This document shows positions 39,817 through 48,976 of a stretch of DNA of 64,000 nucleotides, one piece after another. Below the pieces are notes generated by a model that was not told where the DNA came from, ran no database searches, and saw only the letters and a list, made by a program, of their open reading frames with translations. The DNA comes from Schleiferiaceae bacterium (GTDB lineage Bacteria > Bacteroidota > Bacteroidia > Flavobacteriales > Schleiferiaceae), in the NCBI GenBank assembly GCA_018402665.1, contig JAGYIN010000006.1, forward strand, positions 1 through 64,000. Reading direction: 5' to 3'. Every line of letters starts with the position of its first letter. The stretch's first letter is position 1. The translations under genes and the position numbers were made by a program.

Positions 39817-42800
39817 TTACGCGGTCAAAATCCTTTTTGAATTGGATGCCCACCCCTTGCGTATAGGGACCTGTAGTTTGCAGTAAAGGATCATTTCGAT
39901 TGCTTCTGTTGAACGCTTTGAGCACTATTGTTCCCTGTTTAGACAAGTCTAAAGAGACTTCCGTATCGCCGAGCAATAATGTCGAAGTTTGTTCCTGTCC
40001 AATGGGTACGTCGAATGAGGATTTCAACTTTAATCTGCCGTCAAAGAAATTCTTTGAAACACCGAGATTTAAATGATCGCCTTGATTGGTGAAATTGGTC
40101 AAAGGATTGGCGCCAGTAGTATAATCAAAATCCACAGTGACATAATCTCCTATACCTGCGGCTAACCAACTTCCAAACTCACTCACCAACAACTCCGATG
40201 TCGTATTCCCCAGCGAGGACTCAAAGTTAATGCTCTCCTGAATCCCGAGGTTTTGCTGAAAGAAATCCCCCAACATGAGCAATGAAAAAGCTTGATAATG
40301 GAGGGCCTCTTCATTTAAGAAATGTCGGTTGAGCTCCTGTTGGTAGGAAGCCGGGCTGGCGGGTAATTCGATGGCAAAGCCTATTTGTGGGGAAAGCAGC
40401 GGTCCTGTTAGTGAAATGATCAGGTCCACAGGTACCTTTTCATTGTTGTAATTCGCACTGGTGACTAAGCCTGTGAGATCCGTTTGAACGGTATACACCG
40501 CCTTTAAATCAAGCTCGGCTTGGTAGACATCGCCGCTCCATGCGATCGTTCCACCGGGTATAAGATCGAACTGCTTATTAATAATGTTTTGAAGGGTAAA
40601 TAGATAATCTCCCTCATTTACCGTGTAGACGCCATAAAGTTCAACACTTTCATCTTCTAGAATTTTTAAACGCATGGAGCCACTTCCTTGCGCACGTATA
40701 ATATCCCCCAATACTTCGTCAAGGACCAATTCAATTCTTGCCTCCGGGGTTACCTCTATTCCCAAATCTGCCCCAAAATAATCACGTATACCTTGCACTG
40801 GCTGGACCGTATCTCGCGGTAATTCAGCATCCACAAACCGAATAAATCCAGGCAATTCAACCGCTGTAGGATTATCAAGCGGTATTTTAAGTAGTGTACC
40901 CTCTTTCGTCGTTGCTTGAACGGTGAGTTGCAGCTGTTCTACTGGTCCCATTAAATGCATCTCACCTGCTGCTACAGCGGTACCGTAGAACATATCTTCC
41001 ACATTACGTTCCTTATTCATGGCGAGTAAACTATCCGTAGATAATCGAATATCTAGACCAAAATCTTTCAATTGGTGATGCGCAATGCCGCCCCAAGACA
41101 AGGCCTGAGTTTTATCTACCTTTGAGAGGAGTTTAATGGAGTCCAGTTCGAATCCTTTCTCTGAGAGGGTGATTAAAGACTGATCAGCCACAGAAAATTG
41201 GGCACCTAAAAGTGGAATAGCAATGGCGCCATTATTCCAGTAAACCTCTCCCCGCGCGTTCCAGTCATTCAACGGACCGTAAATCTGTACACCGCCTTCT
41301 AAATGCCCTTCGAGACCGGCTATAGCTTCGTGGAAGAATGGATTTAATGATGCTACGTTCAATGCATCTACACTCAGACTCAAGTCTAAATCATCGAGCG
41401 CCGTATTGTAATGACCTCGAGCGATTGCATAGGACTGTGATTCATCAAATAATGTACCCGCTATGAACACGTCTGAATGTTCAGGTAAATAACTCATTTG
41501 GCCTTTGAATGAACCATAGGATGTGCCGTTCAGCGAGAGTCCCGTGATTGATGTCGCTGCAGACCAATCTGACCCTGTACTATCGTTGAACTCGACATTT
41601 AATGCATATGCTCCCCCAAGAACAGCCTCAGGTGTTCGCAAGAAGTAATTTAAAGGACGTGCATTCAAGCTCGCGCTTACGGTGCCTTTATGTTTTACTT
41701 CTTCTGTAAGTGATAGTCGTCCTGCAAGCTGAAGTGCCCCTGCGCTTCCTTTGAATTCCAATGCATCGCTTTGAACGTGCTGCTTATTCCATTCCACAGG
41801 TTTGCTAGAAGCGAGCGAGAATGTATCTAAGCCAATATTGAAGCGGGCATTTTCTAATTGGGCACGTCCGGGAACGTAATTAAATTTCCCAGTTACTGTA
41901 CTAGGTATGCTATCGGCTAAATACCCTGTAAAACGAACGTCTCGAACCCTATCGCTTCCGTGAGACTCTGCTTTTAATGCATGTACTACGGTTTGTGCGA
42001 TTTGTATTTGATCCACCGAGACTAAAGCATCGAAATAAATACCCTGATGGTGAATAGTAAGATCGAGAGCTGTCAAAGCATAGGGTCCATAAGCGCCAGA
42101 ACGAATGGCACTTTCTATTGACCAATTTTTTCCACTCCTGTTGTAGTCCCATTTTAAAGTACTTCCAGGCTCAACAACTAGCGGCAAATGGAAGAGATCC
42201 GCCAACCAATTCACCTCTCCTACTCTAAGATACCCTTCCAGCTTCGCTCTTGGCCATACTTTTACTGTTCCATCATCATATGAGGAGGCAACCATTACCT
42301 CCATGATTTTCGGCAGCGATTTAAATTCCCAATCACCGATTAGCCTGCCATTTGCTACGTCACTTTGAATTCTAAGCGTTCTCACAGCTTCCTCAAGAGT
42401 GTGTTCTGCGAAGAGTGAACGTAAGAAAACTACATCGTTTGGACGCTGCAGCAGGAGATCTTTTACAGCTATAGAACCTGTGCTATTTGATCGGTAATTG
42501 CCATGAAATTGGCCACTAATCACCTGACCCGTATCTAAGGCATCAAATAAATCTAAGCCAACCGCATGAGCCTCTACATCTATGGTATAATCTGCATTCT
42601 CTTTGACCACATACCCTTCCAAATCAAGCAGTGTATCTAAACACGAGAGCCAAACAGAATCCATAAAACTCCTGTGATGGAGATCAAAACTTAAGCCCTT
42701 GCTGGTATGCGTAGAAAATTCAAGTTTTGGGAAAACTCCCGTGGCATTCCAATCCTCCGTGAGTATGGAAGTTATGTTGGGTTTAATGGCCGATTTAAAA

Positions 42801-43930
42801 GTGAGTGCTTTTAAATTTTGAAGACCGGTGCTTTTAATTGAAGCCTCTATAAAGGCCAAGCTACTTAAGTCACTAAATTTTAATGTGTATAGCCCTGAAT
42901 TTGCTCGTGCATTTATTCGCACATCTTTAGCATTACCTTCTGTTAGCGAGCCCTTTAAATCCCAGCTGATCGGTAGTAAATCATAGGGGATACGAGCGGG
43001 AAAATGCCTGAGACCATTTTCGAAGAGATCCAAATGCATGTCAACTGCAATTTTCCCAGTGAGTGCTCCGCTGCATGCGATTGATCCAGCCATTGTCGCA
43101 TTCTTAAACTTGAACGTACTTCGGATAGAATCAAATGCATGACAATACCCTTCGATATCAAAATAAAGTGGAATGTCGTATTCTAAAATTTGAGGCGGTA
43201 ACCGGCTGAAGACGGTGTCAACCTGGACGGATCCATCAAAACTAAATGCATTCAGTGAACCATAAACCGCACCTTTCAATTGGGCTATATTCGGCAGATC
43301 CAGTAGCGCAAAACCACCAATGGAATCTTCGTGATACTGTATAGCATCACCTTCGAACTGAAACGGGATGGTGTCCCATTGTCCATTTAGGGTCATACGA
43401 TCGATATGAAAGGACCTGTTATAATACAAACCGTTACCATGCAACGCTACTGCAGTGAAAAGCGTATCACCTATGAATGTAATCTTAGGCAGGTGCAGTT
43501 CATGCGCTGTTATGCTGAAATCCTGAGTAGACGTGGTATCCTTCTGCTCTGCCATTAACGTCTGTAATGCAGCCACATTAATTTCCAAATCCGATACCTG
43601 AAAAGTAGCAAGTTGCCAACCGTGCGAATAAATGAGCTCAGTGACTTCAATGCGTGAAGCATTGATCAGTGTATCATTATCCGTGTACAATTTAAGGGGC
43701 TGCAGTTCAAAGGAATTGGGGAAAATGTAATTAAACCCTTGAAAATCAGAATTTAAATTCACTTTTTCCAATTGTGGTTCTACGAAACTGTACCATAGTT
43801 TGCGCTGAACTCCAGGAACGTTGAGTGTAACTATGAGGAGCAGAATAAGCGCTAATACAGTGAACAACGCGCCTAACCGGATATTTTTACCCAGTGCACG
43901 TGAACTTTGCTGTATTTTTGACTCATTCAT
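39788..43930 (-). CDS. tamB: TamB-like translocation and assembly module protein
   Basis: A 1380-residue protein with one N-terminal membrane anchor (about 20-37, ALFTVLALILLLIVTLNV), a very long beta-rich middle, and a C-terminal DUF490/TamB domain with GVYTVNEGDYLFTLQN, FDLIPGGTIAWSGDVYQAEL and LKAVYTVQTDL. TamB-type proteins form periplasmic grooves that move lipids or help insert outer-membrane proteins. The partner TamA is not in the window. Its ATG at 43930-43928 shares two bases with the divergent tsaD ATG. It is unbroken over 4 kb, showing good sequence quality here. Confidence 0.9.
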   Translation of the reverse strand: MNESKIQQSSRALGKNIRLGALFTVLALILLLIVTLNVPGVQRKLWYSFVEPQLEKVNLNSDFQGFNYIFPNSFELQPLKLYTDNDTLINASRIEVTELIYSHGWQLATFQVSDLEINVAALQTLMAEQKDTTSTQDFSITAHELHLPKITFIGDTLFTAVALHGNGLYYNRSFHIDRMTLNGQWDTIPFQFEGDAIQYHEDSIGGFALLDLPNIAQLKGAVYGSLNAFSFDGSVQVDTVFSRLPPQILEYDIPLYFDIEGYCHAFDSIRSTFKFKNATMAGSIACSGALTGKIAVDMHLDLFENGLRHFPARIPYDLLPISWDLKGSLTEGNAKDVRINARANSGLYTLKFSDLSSLAFIEASIKSTGLQNLKALTFKSAIKPNITSILTEDWNATGVFPKLEFSTHTSKGLSFDLHHRSFMDSVWLSCLDTLLDLEGYVVKENADYTIDVEAHAVGLDLFDALDTGQVISGQFHGNYRSNSTGSIAVKDLLLQRPNDVVFLRSLFAEHTLEEAVRTLRIQSDVANGRLIGDWEFKSLPKIMEVMVASSYDDGTVKVWPRAKLEGYLRVGEVNWLADLFHLPLVVEPGSTLKWDYNRSGKNWSIESAIRSGAYGPYALTALDLTIHHQGIYFDALVSVDQIQIAQTVVHALKAESHGSDRVRDVRFTGYLADSIPSTVTGKFNYVPGRAQLENARFNIGLDTFSLASSKPVEWNKQHVQSDALEFKGSAGALQLAGRLSLTEEVKHKGTVSASLNARPLNYFLRTPEAVLGGAYALNVEFNDSTGSDWSAATSITGLSLNGTSYGSFKGQMSYLPEHSDVFIAGTLFDESQSYAIARGHYNTALDDLDLSLSVDALNVASLNPFFHEAIAGLEGHLEGGVQIYGPLNDWNARGEVYWNNGAIAIPLLGAQFSVADQSLITLSEKGFELDSIKLLSKVDKTQALSWGGIAHHQLKDFGLDIRLSTDSLLAMNKERNVEDMFYGTAVAAGEMHLMGPVEQLQLTVQATTKEGTLLKIPLDNPTAVELPGFIRFVDAELPRDTVQPVQGIRDYFGADLGIEVTPEARIELVLDEVLGDIIRAQGSGSMRLKILEDESVELYGVYTVNEGDYLFTLQNIINKQFDLIPGGTIAWSGDVYQAELDLKAVYTVQTDLTGLVTSANYNNEKVPVDLIISLTGPLLSPQIGFAIELPASPASYQQELNRHFLNEEALHYQAFSLLMLGDFFQQNLGIQESINFESSLGNTTSELLVSEFGSWLAAGIGDYVTVDFDYTTGANPLTNFTNQGDHLNLGVSKNFFDGRLKLKSSFDVPIGQEQTSTLLLGDTEVSLDLSKQGTIVLKAFNRSNRNDPLLQTTGPYTQGVGIQFKKDFDRVTTASKTDAQ

Positions 43931-44948
43931 GCAAAACGCACCTTACATATTAGCGATCGAAAGTTCCTGTGACGATACCAGTGCTGCAGTGTTATTAGGC
44001 ACCAAAGTATTATCTAATGAGGTGGCCTCTCAAGCAGTGCACGAAGCTTTTGGAGGAGTAGTCCCTGAATTGGCATCACGGGCACACCAACAAAACATCG
44101 TTCCTGTCGTTGATCGTGCGTTAAAGGTAGCAAATATCAGTCCTCAGGAACTAAACGCCATAGCTTTTACTAACGGTCCAGGGCTATTGGGTAGTTTACT
44201 TGTTGGTACTTCCTTCGCAAAGAGTTTGGCATTGGGATTAGCTATTCCACTTGTTCCAGTCCATCACATGCATGCTCATGTTTTAGCGCATTTGATTGAA
44301 GATGCACATCCTCGCCCAATTGAATTCCCATTTCTCTGTTTAACCGTGAGCGGCGGACATACGCAACTCATTGAGGTACAATCACCTAGCGTAATGACTG
44401 TATTGGGTGAGACTATTGATGATGCGGTTGGCGAGGCGTTCGATAAAGCAGCTAAAATTTTAGGGCTACCCTACCCTGGCGGTCCACATATTGACCAATT
44501 AAGCGCTACAGGAGATCCAACGTTCATGTCTTTCAATGAAAGCAACTTACCTGGGTTTAACTTTAGCTTTTCTGGAATGAAAACCAGTTTCCTCTATGCC
44601 CTGCAAAAAGAGATGAAGGTCAACCCAAATTTCATTACTACGCATTTAAACGATATTTGTGCGAGCTACCAGCATGCACTTATTCAAGTATTAATGAAAA
44701 AGCTCATCGCTGCACAAAAGTCAACGAAAATTAAAAATATTGCCATTGCAGGTGGCGTGAGTGCAAATTCTGGATTAAGAGACGCTTTAACGCAATGGGG
44801 AGCTAAAAAGGGATTATCCATCTTCCTACCTCCCTTTCAATACACAACGGATAATGCGGCGATGATTGGAATCGCTGGTTATTATCAATATCTTGAAGGT
44901 ATAAACGCACCGTTAAGTACTAGCGCTCAGGCTAAAATTAAATTTTAG
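43929..44948 (+). CDS. tsaD: tRNA threonylcarbamoyladenosine transferase subunit TsaD
   Basis: TsaD transfers the threonylcarbamoyl group to A37 of ANN-decoding tRNAs. The start MQNAPYILAIESSCDDT at 43929 is taken because the family begins there, giving 339 residues; an upstream in-frame ATG at 43821 lies inside tamB. Signatures: SCDDTSAAV, FTNGPGLLGSLLVGTSFAK, the metal-binding HHMHAHVLAH, CLTVSGGHTQLIEV, and GGVSANSGLRD. The start codon overlaps that of tamB in the shared CATG. The Sua5-type enzyme that makes the TsaD substrate is at 61252-62202. Confidence 0.96.
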   Translation: MQNAPYILAIESSCDDTSAAVLLGTKVLSNEVASQAVHEAFGGVVPELASRAHQQNIVPVVDRALKVANISPQELNAIAFTNGPGLLGSLLVGTSFAKSLALGLAIPLVPVHHMHAHVLAHLIEDAHPRPIEFPFLCLTVSGGHTQLIEVQSPSVMTVLGETIDDAVGEAFDKAAKILGLPYPGGPHIDQLSATGDPTFMSFNESNLPGFNFSFSGMKTSFLYALQKEMKVNPNFITTHLNDICASYQHALIQVLMKKLIAAQKSTKIKNIAIAGGVSANSGLRDALTQWGAKKGLSIFLPPFQYTTDNAAMIGIAGYYQYLEGINAPLSTSAQAKIKF

Positions 44949-45001
44949 TGAAGTTCGTTTTTGCTATTGTGTGTACCAATTAAGTGTCTTTTATTCGCGC
45001 A

Positions 45002-45412
45002 ATGAAAAACAAAGTTACCGTTGGGGCCACGGCTAAAGTCAATTTACCTGAATTAGGAATCTTAAATCTACCTGCAAGAGTAGATTCGGGCGCCGCTAGT
45101 TGTGCCGTAAGTGCATCCTTTATAGACATCTATGAGGATGAACAAGGACCTAAGTTAGCGGTGATTCTTTTTGATCCGGACAATCAATTTTATACCGGTG
45201 AAAAATTGATATTCGACGATTTCATCCTTCGAAACGTGCGTAATTCTTTTGGTTCAAAACAAGAACGCCCGATGATCGAAACGGAGATAGTGGTGAATAA
45301 AATCAGTCATACCATCTTAATTGGATTTTCAAACCGCTCAAAGCTTACCTATGATATGCTCATAGGTCGTAACTTACTTGAATTAGGCTTCATCGTCGAC
45401 GTCACTAAATAA
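45002..45412 (+). CDS. RimB-like retropepsin-fold (putative ATP-dependent zinc) protease
   Basis: A 136-residue protein; the start MKNKVTVGA at 45002 is preferred over an upstream ATG at 44984. It has the aspartic-protease-like motif ARVDSGAASCAV and the later DMLIGRNLLELGF, the retropepsin flap/hydrophobic pattern of the RimB/DUF785 family. In Pseudomonas, RimB works with RimK in glutamate tagging of ribosomal protein S6; rimK follows here after 6 bases, so the same role is likely. The catalytic class is unsettled in the family. Confidence 0.8.
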   Translation: MKNKVTVGATAKVNLPELGILNLPARVDSGAASCAVSASFIDIYEDEQGPKLAVILFDPDNQFYTGEKLIFDDFILRNVRNSFGSKQERPMIETEIVVNKISHTILIGFSNRSKLTYDMLIGRNLLELGFIVDVTK

Positions 45413-45418
45413 TTAGAA

Positions 45419-46330
45419 ATGAAATTAGCCATACTAAGCGCCAATCCTTCGCTATACAGCACCTCCAGGTTGGTTGAAGCCGCCCAGAAACGTGGACATG
45501 AAGTGGATGTTATCAATCACAACCACTGCTACGTGGGAATGGAGACGAATAACAACAATGTGTATTTAGGTGACCATGAACTGGTTGATTATGATGCCAT
45601 AATACCGAGAATAGGTGCTTCTGTGACCTTCTATGGCAGTTCTATTATTCGCCAATTTGAAGTAAAACACGTTTATACCACACTTAGCTCGCTGGCCCTT
45701 GTTAGAAGTAGAGATAAACTGCGCGCAACACAGGTGCTTGCTAAGAATGATATCGGAATACCTAAAACGGTATTTGCAAAGCAGCCGCGCGACGTCCAAA
45801 ACCTGATCAAGACGGTTGGTGGCCCACCCCTTATTGTCAAATTACTCGAGGGTACCCAAGGACTTGGTGTAGTGTTGGCTGAAACAAAAACTGCCGCAAA
45901 AAGTGTGATTGAGGCGTTCTATGGTCTAAACGCAAATATTCTGGTTCAAGAGTTCATCAAAGAAGCAGGTGGCTCAGACATCCGAGTTATTGTGGTTGGT
46001 GGAAAGGTGATCGCTGCATACAAGCGTCAAGGACAAGAAGGTGAATTCCGCTCCAATCTTCACCGTGGAGGGGAAGGCGTAAAAGTGAAATTGTCTGCGA
46101 AAGAGAAAAAAACCGCTATTGCAGCCACAAAAGCATTGGGCTTGAATATTGCAGGTGTCGACATGCTTCGAAGTGAGCGCGGTCCACTTGTATTGGAAGT
46201 AAACAGTTCACCGGGGTTTGAAGGCGTTGAGCACGTTACAGGGGTTGACGTTGCAGATCAAATCATTGCCTTTGTAGAAACACAAATAGAACGCCCCATT
46301 GTGAAAACAAAAGATAAAGTAGGCGTTTAA
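45419..46330 (+). CDS. rimK: Alpha-L-glutamate ligase (ribosomal protein S6 modification), RimK
   Basis: RimK adds glutamates to the C-terminus of ribosomal protein S6, with ATP. The 303-residue ATP-grasp enzyme shows [38 protein letters not shown] (ATP loop), [19 protein letters not shown] and the metal site [14 protein letters not shown]. Length and motifs agree with RimK (E. coli 300). It forms a tight set with the RimB-like gene and rsmE (0-base gap), all concerned with the small ribosomal subunit. Confidence 0.92.
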   Translation: MKLAILSANPSLYSTSRLVEAAQKRGHEVDVINHNHCYVGMETNNNNVYLGDHELVDYDAIIPRIGASVTFYGSSIIRQFEVKHVYTTLSSLALVRSRDKLRATQVLAKNDIGIPKTVFAKQPRDVQNLIKTVGGPPLIVKLLEGTQGLGVVLAETKTAAKSVIEAFYGLNANILVQEFIKEAGGSDIRVIVVGGKVIAAYKRQGQEGEFRSNLHRGGEGVKVKLSAKEKKTAIAATKALGLNIAGVDMLRSERGPLVLEVNSSPGFEGVEHVTGVDVADQIIAFVETQIERPIVKTKDKVGV

Positions 46331-47026
46331 TTGCAGCTCTTCTATGGACATATCGCGGCAGAACGGTTTTACTTACACGAGAGTGAAATCAATCATTGCG
46401 TGCGTGTTCTTAGAAAGAATGCCGGGGATTCTATTCACTTTATCACTGGAGATGGGAACTTATACTTCGGAACCATTGAAGTTGCTTCTAAACGCGTGGT
46501 AGAGGGAACTTATACTGTGGAAGTGGAGCGCTGGGGCAGCGTTCCTTATGATCTTACTGTTGCAGTTGCACCCACCAAAAACATGGATCGTTTCGAATGG
46601 TTTCTTGAAAAATCCATTGAATTGGGCGTTTCGCGCATCATTCCACTGCGCTGCGATCGCAGCGAACGAAAAGTCATTAAAGAGGACCGATTGCTCAAGG
46701 TTGCCTTAAGTGCTGCCAAACAAAGTTTGAAAGCACGTCTTCCACAAATAGATCCACTCACTTCCTTCGAGGATTTTATTGCCATGAATTTAGAAGGTAC
46801 AAGGTGTATCGCCCATTGTGAGAATACTGAACGAACGCCTTTTACCGCGCTGGCTCCAGCAAAGTCCTTGATTGTTCTTATCGGTCCTGAAGGCGATTTC
46901 ACGCCGGATGAGGTTCAATCTGCCCAGCAAGCGGGTTTTACACCCATTCATCTGGGACAGAGCCGTCTTCGTACCGAAACTGCTGCGTTGACTGCGGTTT
47001 CGATGGTCTATGCTGTACACCTTTAA
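46331..47026 (+). CDS. rsmE: 16S rRNA (uracil-1498-N3)-methyltransferase
   Basis: RsmE methylates U1498 in 16S rRNA. A SPOUT-class enzyme of 231 residues: APTKNMDRFEWFLEKSIELG, PLRCDRSERK, AAKQSLKA, and the SAM knot IGPEGDFTPDEV with LGQSRLRTETAALTAVS. The start is TTG at 46331, directly behind the rimK stop: the family begins MQLFY exactly there and no ATG is near. The end overlaps the convergent rhomboid gene by 89 bases. Confidence 0.93.
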   Translation: MQLFYGHIAAERFYLHESEINHCVRVLRKNAGDSIHFITGDGNLYFGTIEVASKRVVEGTYTVEVERWGSVPYDLTVAVAPTKNMDRFEWFLEKSIELGVSRIIPLRCDRSERKVIKEDRLLKVALSAAKQSLKARLPQIDPLTSFEDFIAMNLEGTRCIAHCENTERTPFTALAPAKSLIVLIGPEGDFTPDEVQSAQQAGFTPIHLGQSRLRTETAALTAVSMVYAVHL

Positions 47027-47684
47027 CTTCTTCGAAGTCGACTTCCCTATCCATTGGATCTTTCCAGTCCTCCCAAACCACCTCCTCGTGTTGAATGGGC
47101 GCATCACGTAACGCCTCAATAGGTTCGGTCTGACGAAAGTAAAGAGCTAAGATGAGTCCAGCTACTGCTCCACTGAGGTGTCCTTCCCAACTGATGGTGG
47201 GATCATGCGGCAATACCCCCCAAACAAATGAACCGTAGAGAAATACCATCAACATGCTTTGCGCAAGCAGTTTAACGTGGAACCTAAGTAGACCACTAAA
47301 AAATATAAAACTGACCAGCGCATAAAGCCAGGCACTTGCACCGATATGGAAATTAGGTCTTCCTATAAACCAAAGACCTATGCCCGGTAACAGAAATGCA
47401 AGCATCCACACGCGATCAAATATTTTAGGAAACGAATAACGCAGTAATGTGCCTACGAAGAATAAACTAATGGTGTTCGAGAATAAGTGGTTAAAATCAC
47501 CGTGGACCAGCGGAAACGTAAGAATATGCCAGGCACCTGAAAGTTGGCCAGGATAGAGACCTAGCGAAGCGAAATTGACACTAAGGGCTTGTTCTAAACC
47601 GAAAATAAACAACGTTACTGCAACCCAGATGCTCGGCCATAAAAACAGCCCTTTGTGAATTCCATATTTTGACCAACCTGACAT
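46938..47684 (-). CDS. Rhomboid-family intramembrane serine protease
   Basis: A 248-residue membrane protein with six or so helices. The rhomboid features are clear: PLVHGDFNHLFSNTISLFFVG (conserved His/Asn), the catalytic Ser in HIGASAWLYAL and the catalytic His in WEGHLSGAVAGLILA. The start MSGWSKYGIHKG at 47684 is chosen since the frame further up runs into rarA. A hydrophilic tail of about 60 residues follows the last helix, and its coding end overlaps rsmE on the other strand. Cleaves membrane-embedded substrates; which is unknown. Divergent from rarA with a 26-base gap. Confidence 0.85.
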   Translation of the reverse strand: MSGWSKYGIHKGLFLWPSIWVAVTLFIFGLEQALSVNFASLGLYPGQLSGAWHILTFPLVHGDFNHLFSNTISLFFVGTLLRYSFPKIFDRVWMLAFLLPGIGLWFIGRPNFHIGASAWLYALVSFIFFSGLLRFHVKLLAQSMLMVFLYGSFVWGVLPHDPTISWEGHLSGAVAGLILALYFRQTEPIEALRDAPIQHEEVVWEDWKDPMDREVDFEEVKGVQHRPSKPQSTQQFRYEDGSVPDEWV

Positions 47685-47710
47685 AGCGAAAAGATAGTTA
47701 CTTTCGAGTA

Positions 47711-48976
47711 ATGAAACCGCTTGCAGAACAGCTCCGACCACAAACGTTAGACCAATATCTAGGCCAAGACCATTTAGTAGGTCAAAATGGCGCCTTACGC
47801 AAAAGTCTAGAGGTAGGCAGACTGCCATCTATAGTGCTTTGGGGTCCTCCCGGAGTAGGAAAAACCACTTTAGCATTGCTCTTAGCAAAAGAATTAGATG
47901 CCCCGTTCTATCAGTTAAGTGCTGTAAATTCAGGCGTTAAGGATGTACGAGAAGTGCTGGCAACTGCTGAAAAAAAGAATCTCTTTGAAACCAAACGTCC
48001 CATTCTATTTATCGACGAGATCCATCGATTCAACAAGGGACAACAAGACAGCCTATTGCATGCAGTAGAACGTGGTTGGATTACATTGATCGGAGCAACA
48101 ACAGAAAACCCTTCATTTGAGATTAATGCAGCCCTACTCTCTAGGATGCAAGTGTATGTGTTGAATTCGCACGCGAAACAAGATTTATCTAAAATGATCG
48201 ACCTTGCTAATGCTACCGAATTCGCCTTGAGTAAGAAGCTAAGCATCACGGCACATGACTTCCTCATCCGCCAAAGCATGGGTGACGCTAGGAAATTATA
48301 TAATCTTATCGAACTCTGCTTTCAGCAAGGAAAATCAGGTATTCCTATAAATGAAGAATTCGCTCAAAGCGTGCTTACGAATGCTCAGATTCGTTACGAC
48401 AAAGGCGGTGATGAGCATTATAACATTATTTCAGCTTTCATTAAATCTATTCGCGGTTCGGACCCACAAGCAGCCGTTTATTATCTCGCACGCATGATCG
48501 AAGGCGGAGAAGATGTGAAATTCATTGCGCGCAGATTAATTATTTCTGCTTCTGAGGATATAGGATTGGCGAATCCAAATGCGTTGATGCTCGCAAATGA
48601 AACCTTTAGTGCAGTAGAACGCGTCGGTTGGCCCGAAAGTCGTATTATTCTAAGTCAATGCGTAATCTACCTAGCTACCTCTCCGAAATCTAGCAGTGCC
48701 TACGATGCTATTAATGCTGCTCAAAAACTCGTTCAGCAAACCGGAAATTTAGAGACCCCTGACCATCTTAAAAATGCCTCCAGTGCTTTAGCTAAGGATT
48801 TAGGTCACGGCAAAGGGTACCTCTACCCGCACGATTACTCGGGTAGCTTTATCCAACAAGAATACTTTCCTAAAAAGCTTTCAGGAACGACGCTTTGGAA
48901 GGCTTCGGGAAATTTAAAAGAACAACAACTGAGCGCACAGCAGCAAGCACTTTGGAAGGAGAAATACGGAAATTAG
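47711..48976 (+). CDS. rarA: Replication-associated recombination ATPase RarA (MgsA)
   Basis: RarA is a clamp-loader-like AAA+ ATPase that acts at stalled replication forks. The 421 residues start with PLAEQLRPQTLDQYLGQDHL, then Walker A WGPPGVGKTTLA, Walker B ILFIDEIHRFNKGQQD, sensor GATTENPSFEINAALLSR (arginine finger), and the family-specific C-terminus with YYLARMIEGGEDVKFIARRL and SGSFIQQEYFP. Length matches the family. It diverges from the rhomboid gene and converges on the OmpA gene with a 4-base overlap. Confidence 0.95.
   Translation: MKPLAEQLRPQTLDQYLGQDHLVGQNGALRKSLEVGRLPSIVLWGPPGVGKTTLALLLAKELDAPFYQLSAVNSGVKDVREVLATAEKKNLFETKRPILFIDEIHRFNKGQQDSLLHAVERGWITLIGATTENPSFEINAALLSRMQVYVLNSHAKQDLSKMIDLANATEFALSKKLSITAHDFLIRQSMGDARKLYNLIELCFQQGKSGIPINEEFAQSVLTNAQIRYDKGGDEHYNIISAFIKSIRGSDPQAAVYYLARMIEGGEDVKFIARRLIISASEDIGLANPNALMLANETFSAVERVGWPESRIILSQCVIYLATSPKSSSAYDAINAAQKLVQQTGNLETPDHLKNASSALAKDLGHGKGYLYPHDYSGSFIQQEYFPKKLSGTTLWKASGNLKEQQLSAQQQALWKEKYGN

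Noticed and set aside
46546-46902. Minus-strand ORF of 118 codons inside rsmE
   Set aside because: Antisense to the SPOUT domain; the plus frame is a clear rsmE.
47911-48279. Minus-strand ORF of 122 codons inside rarA
   Set aside because: Antisense to the AAA+ core of rarA and without a signature.
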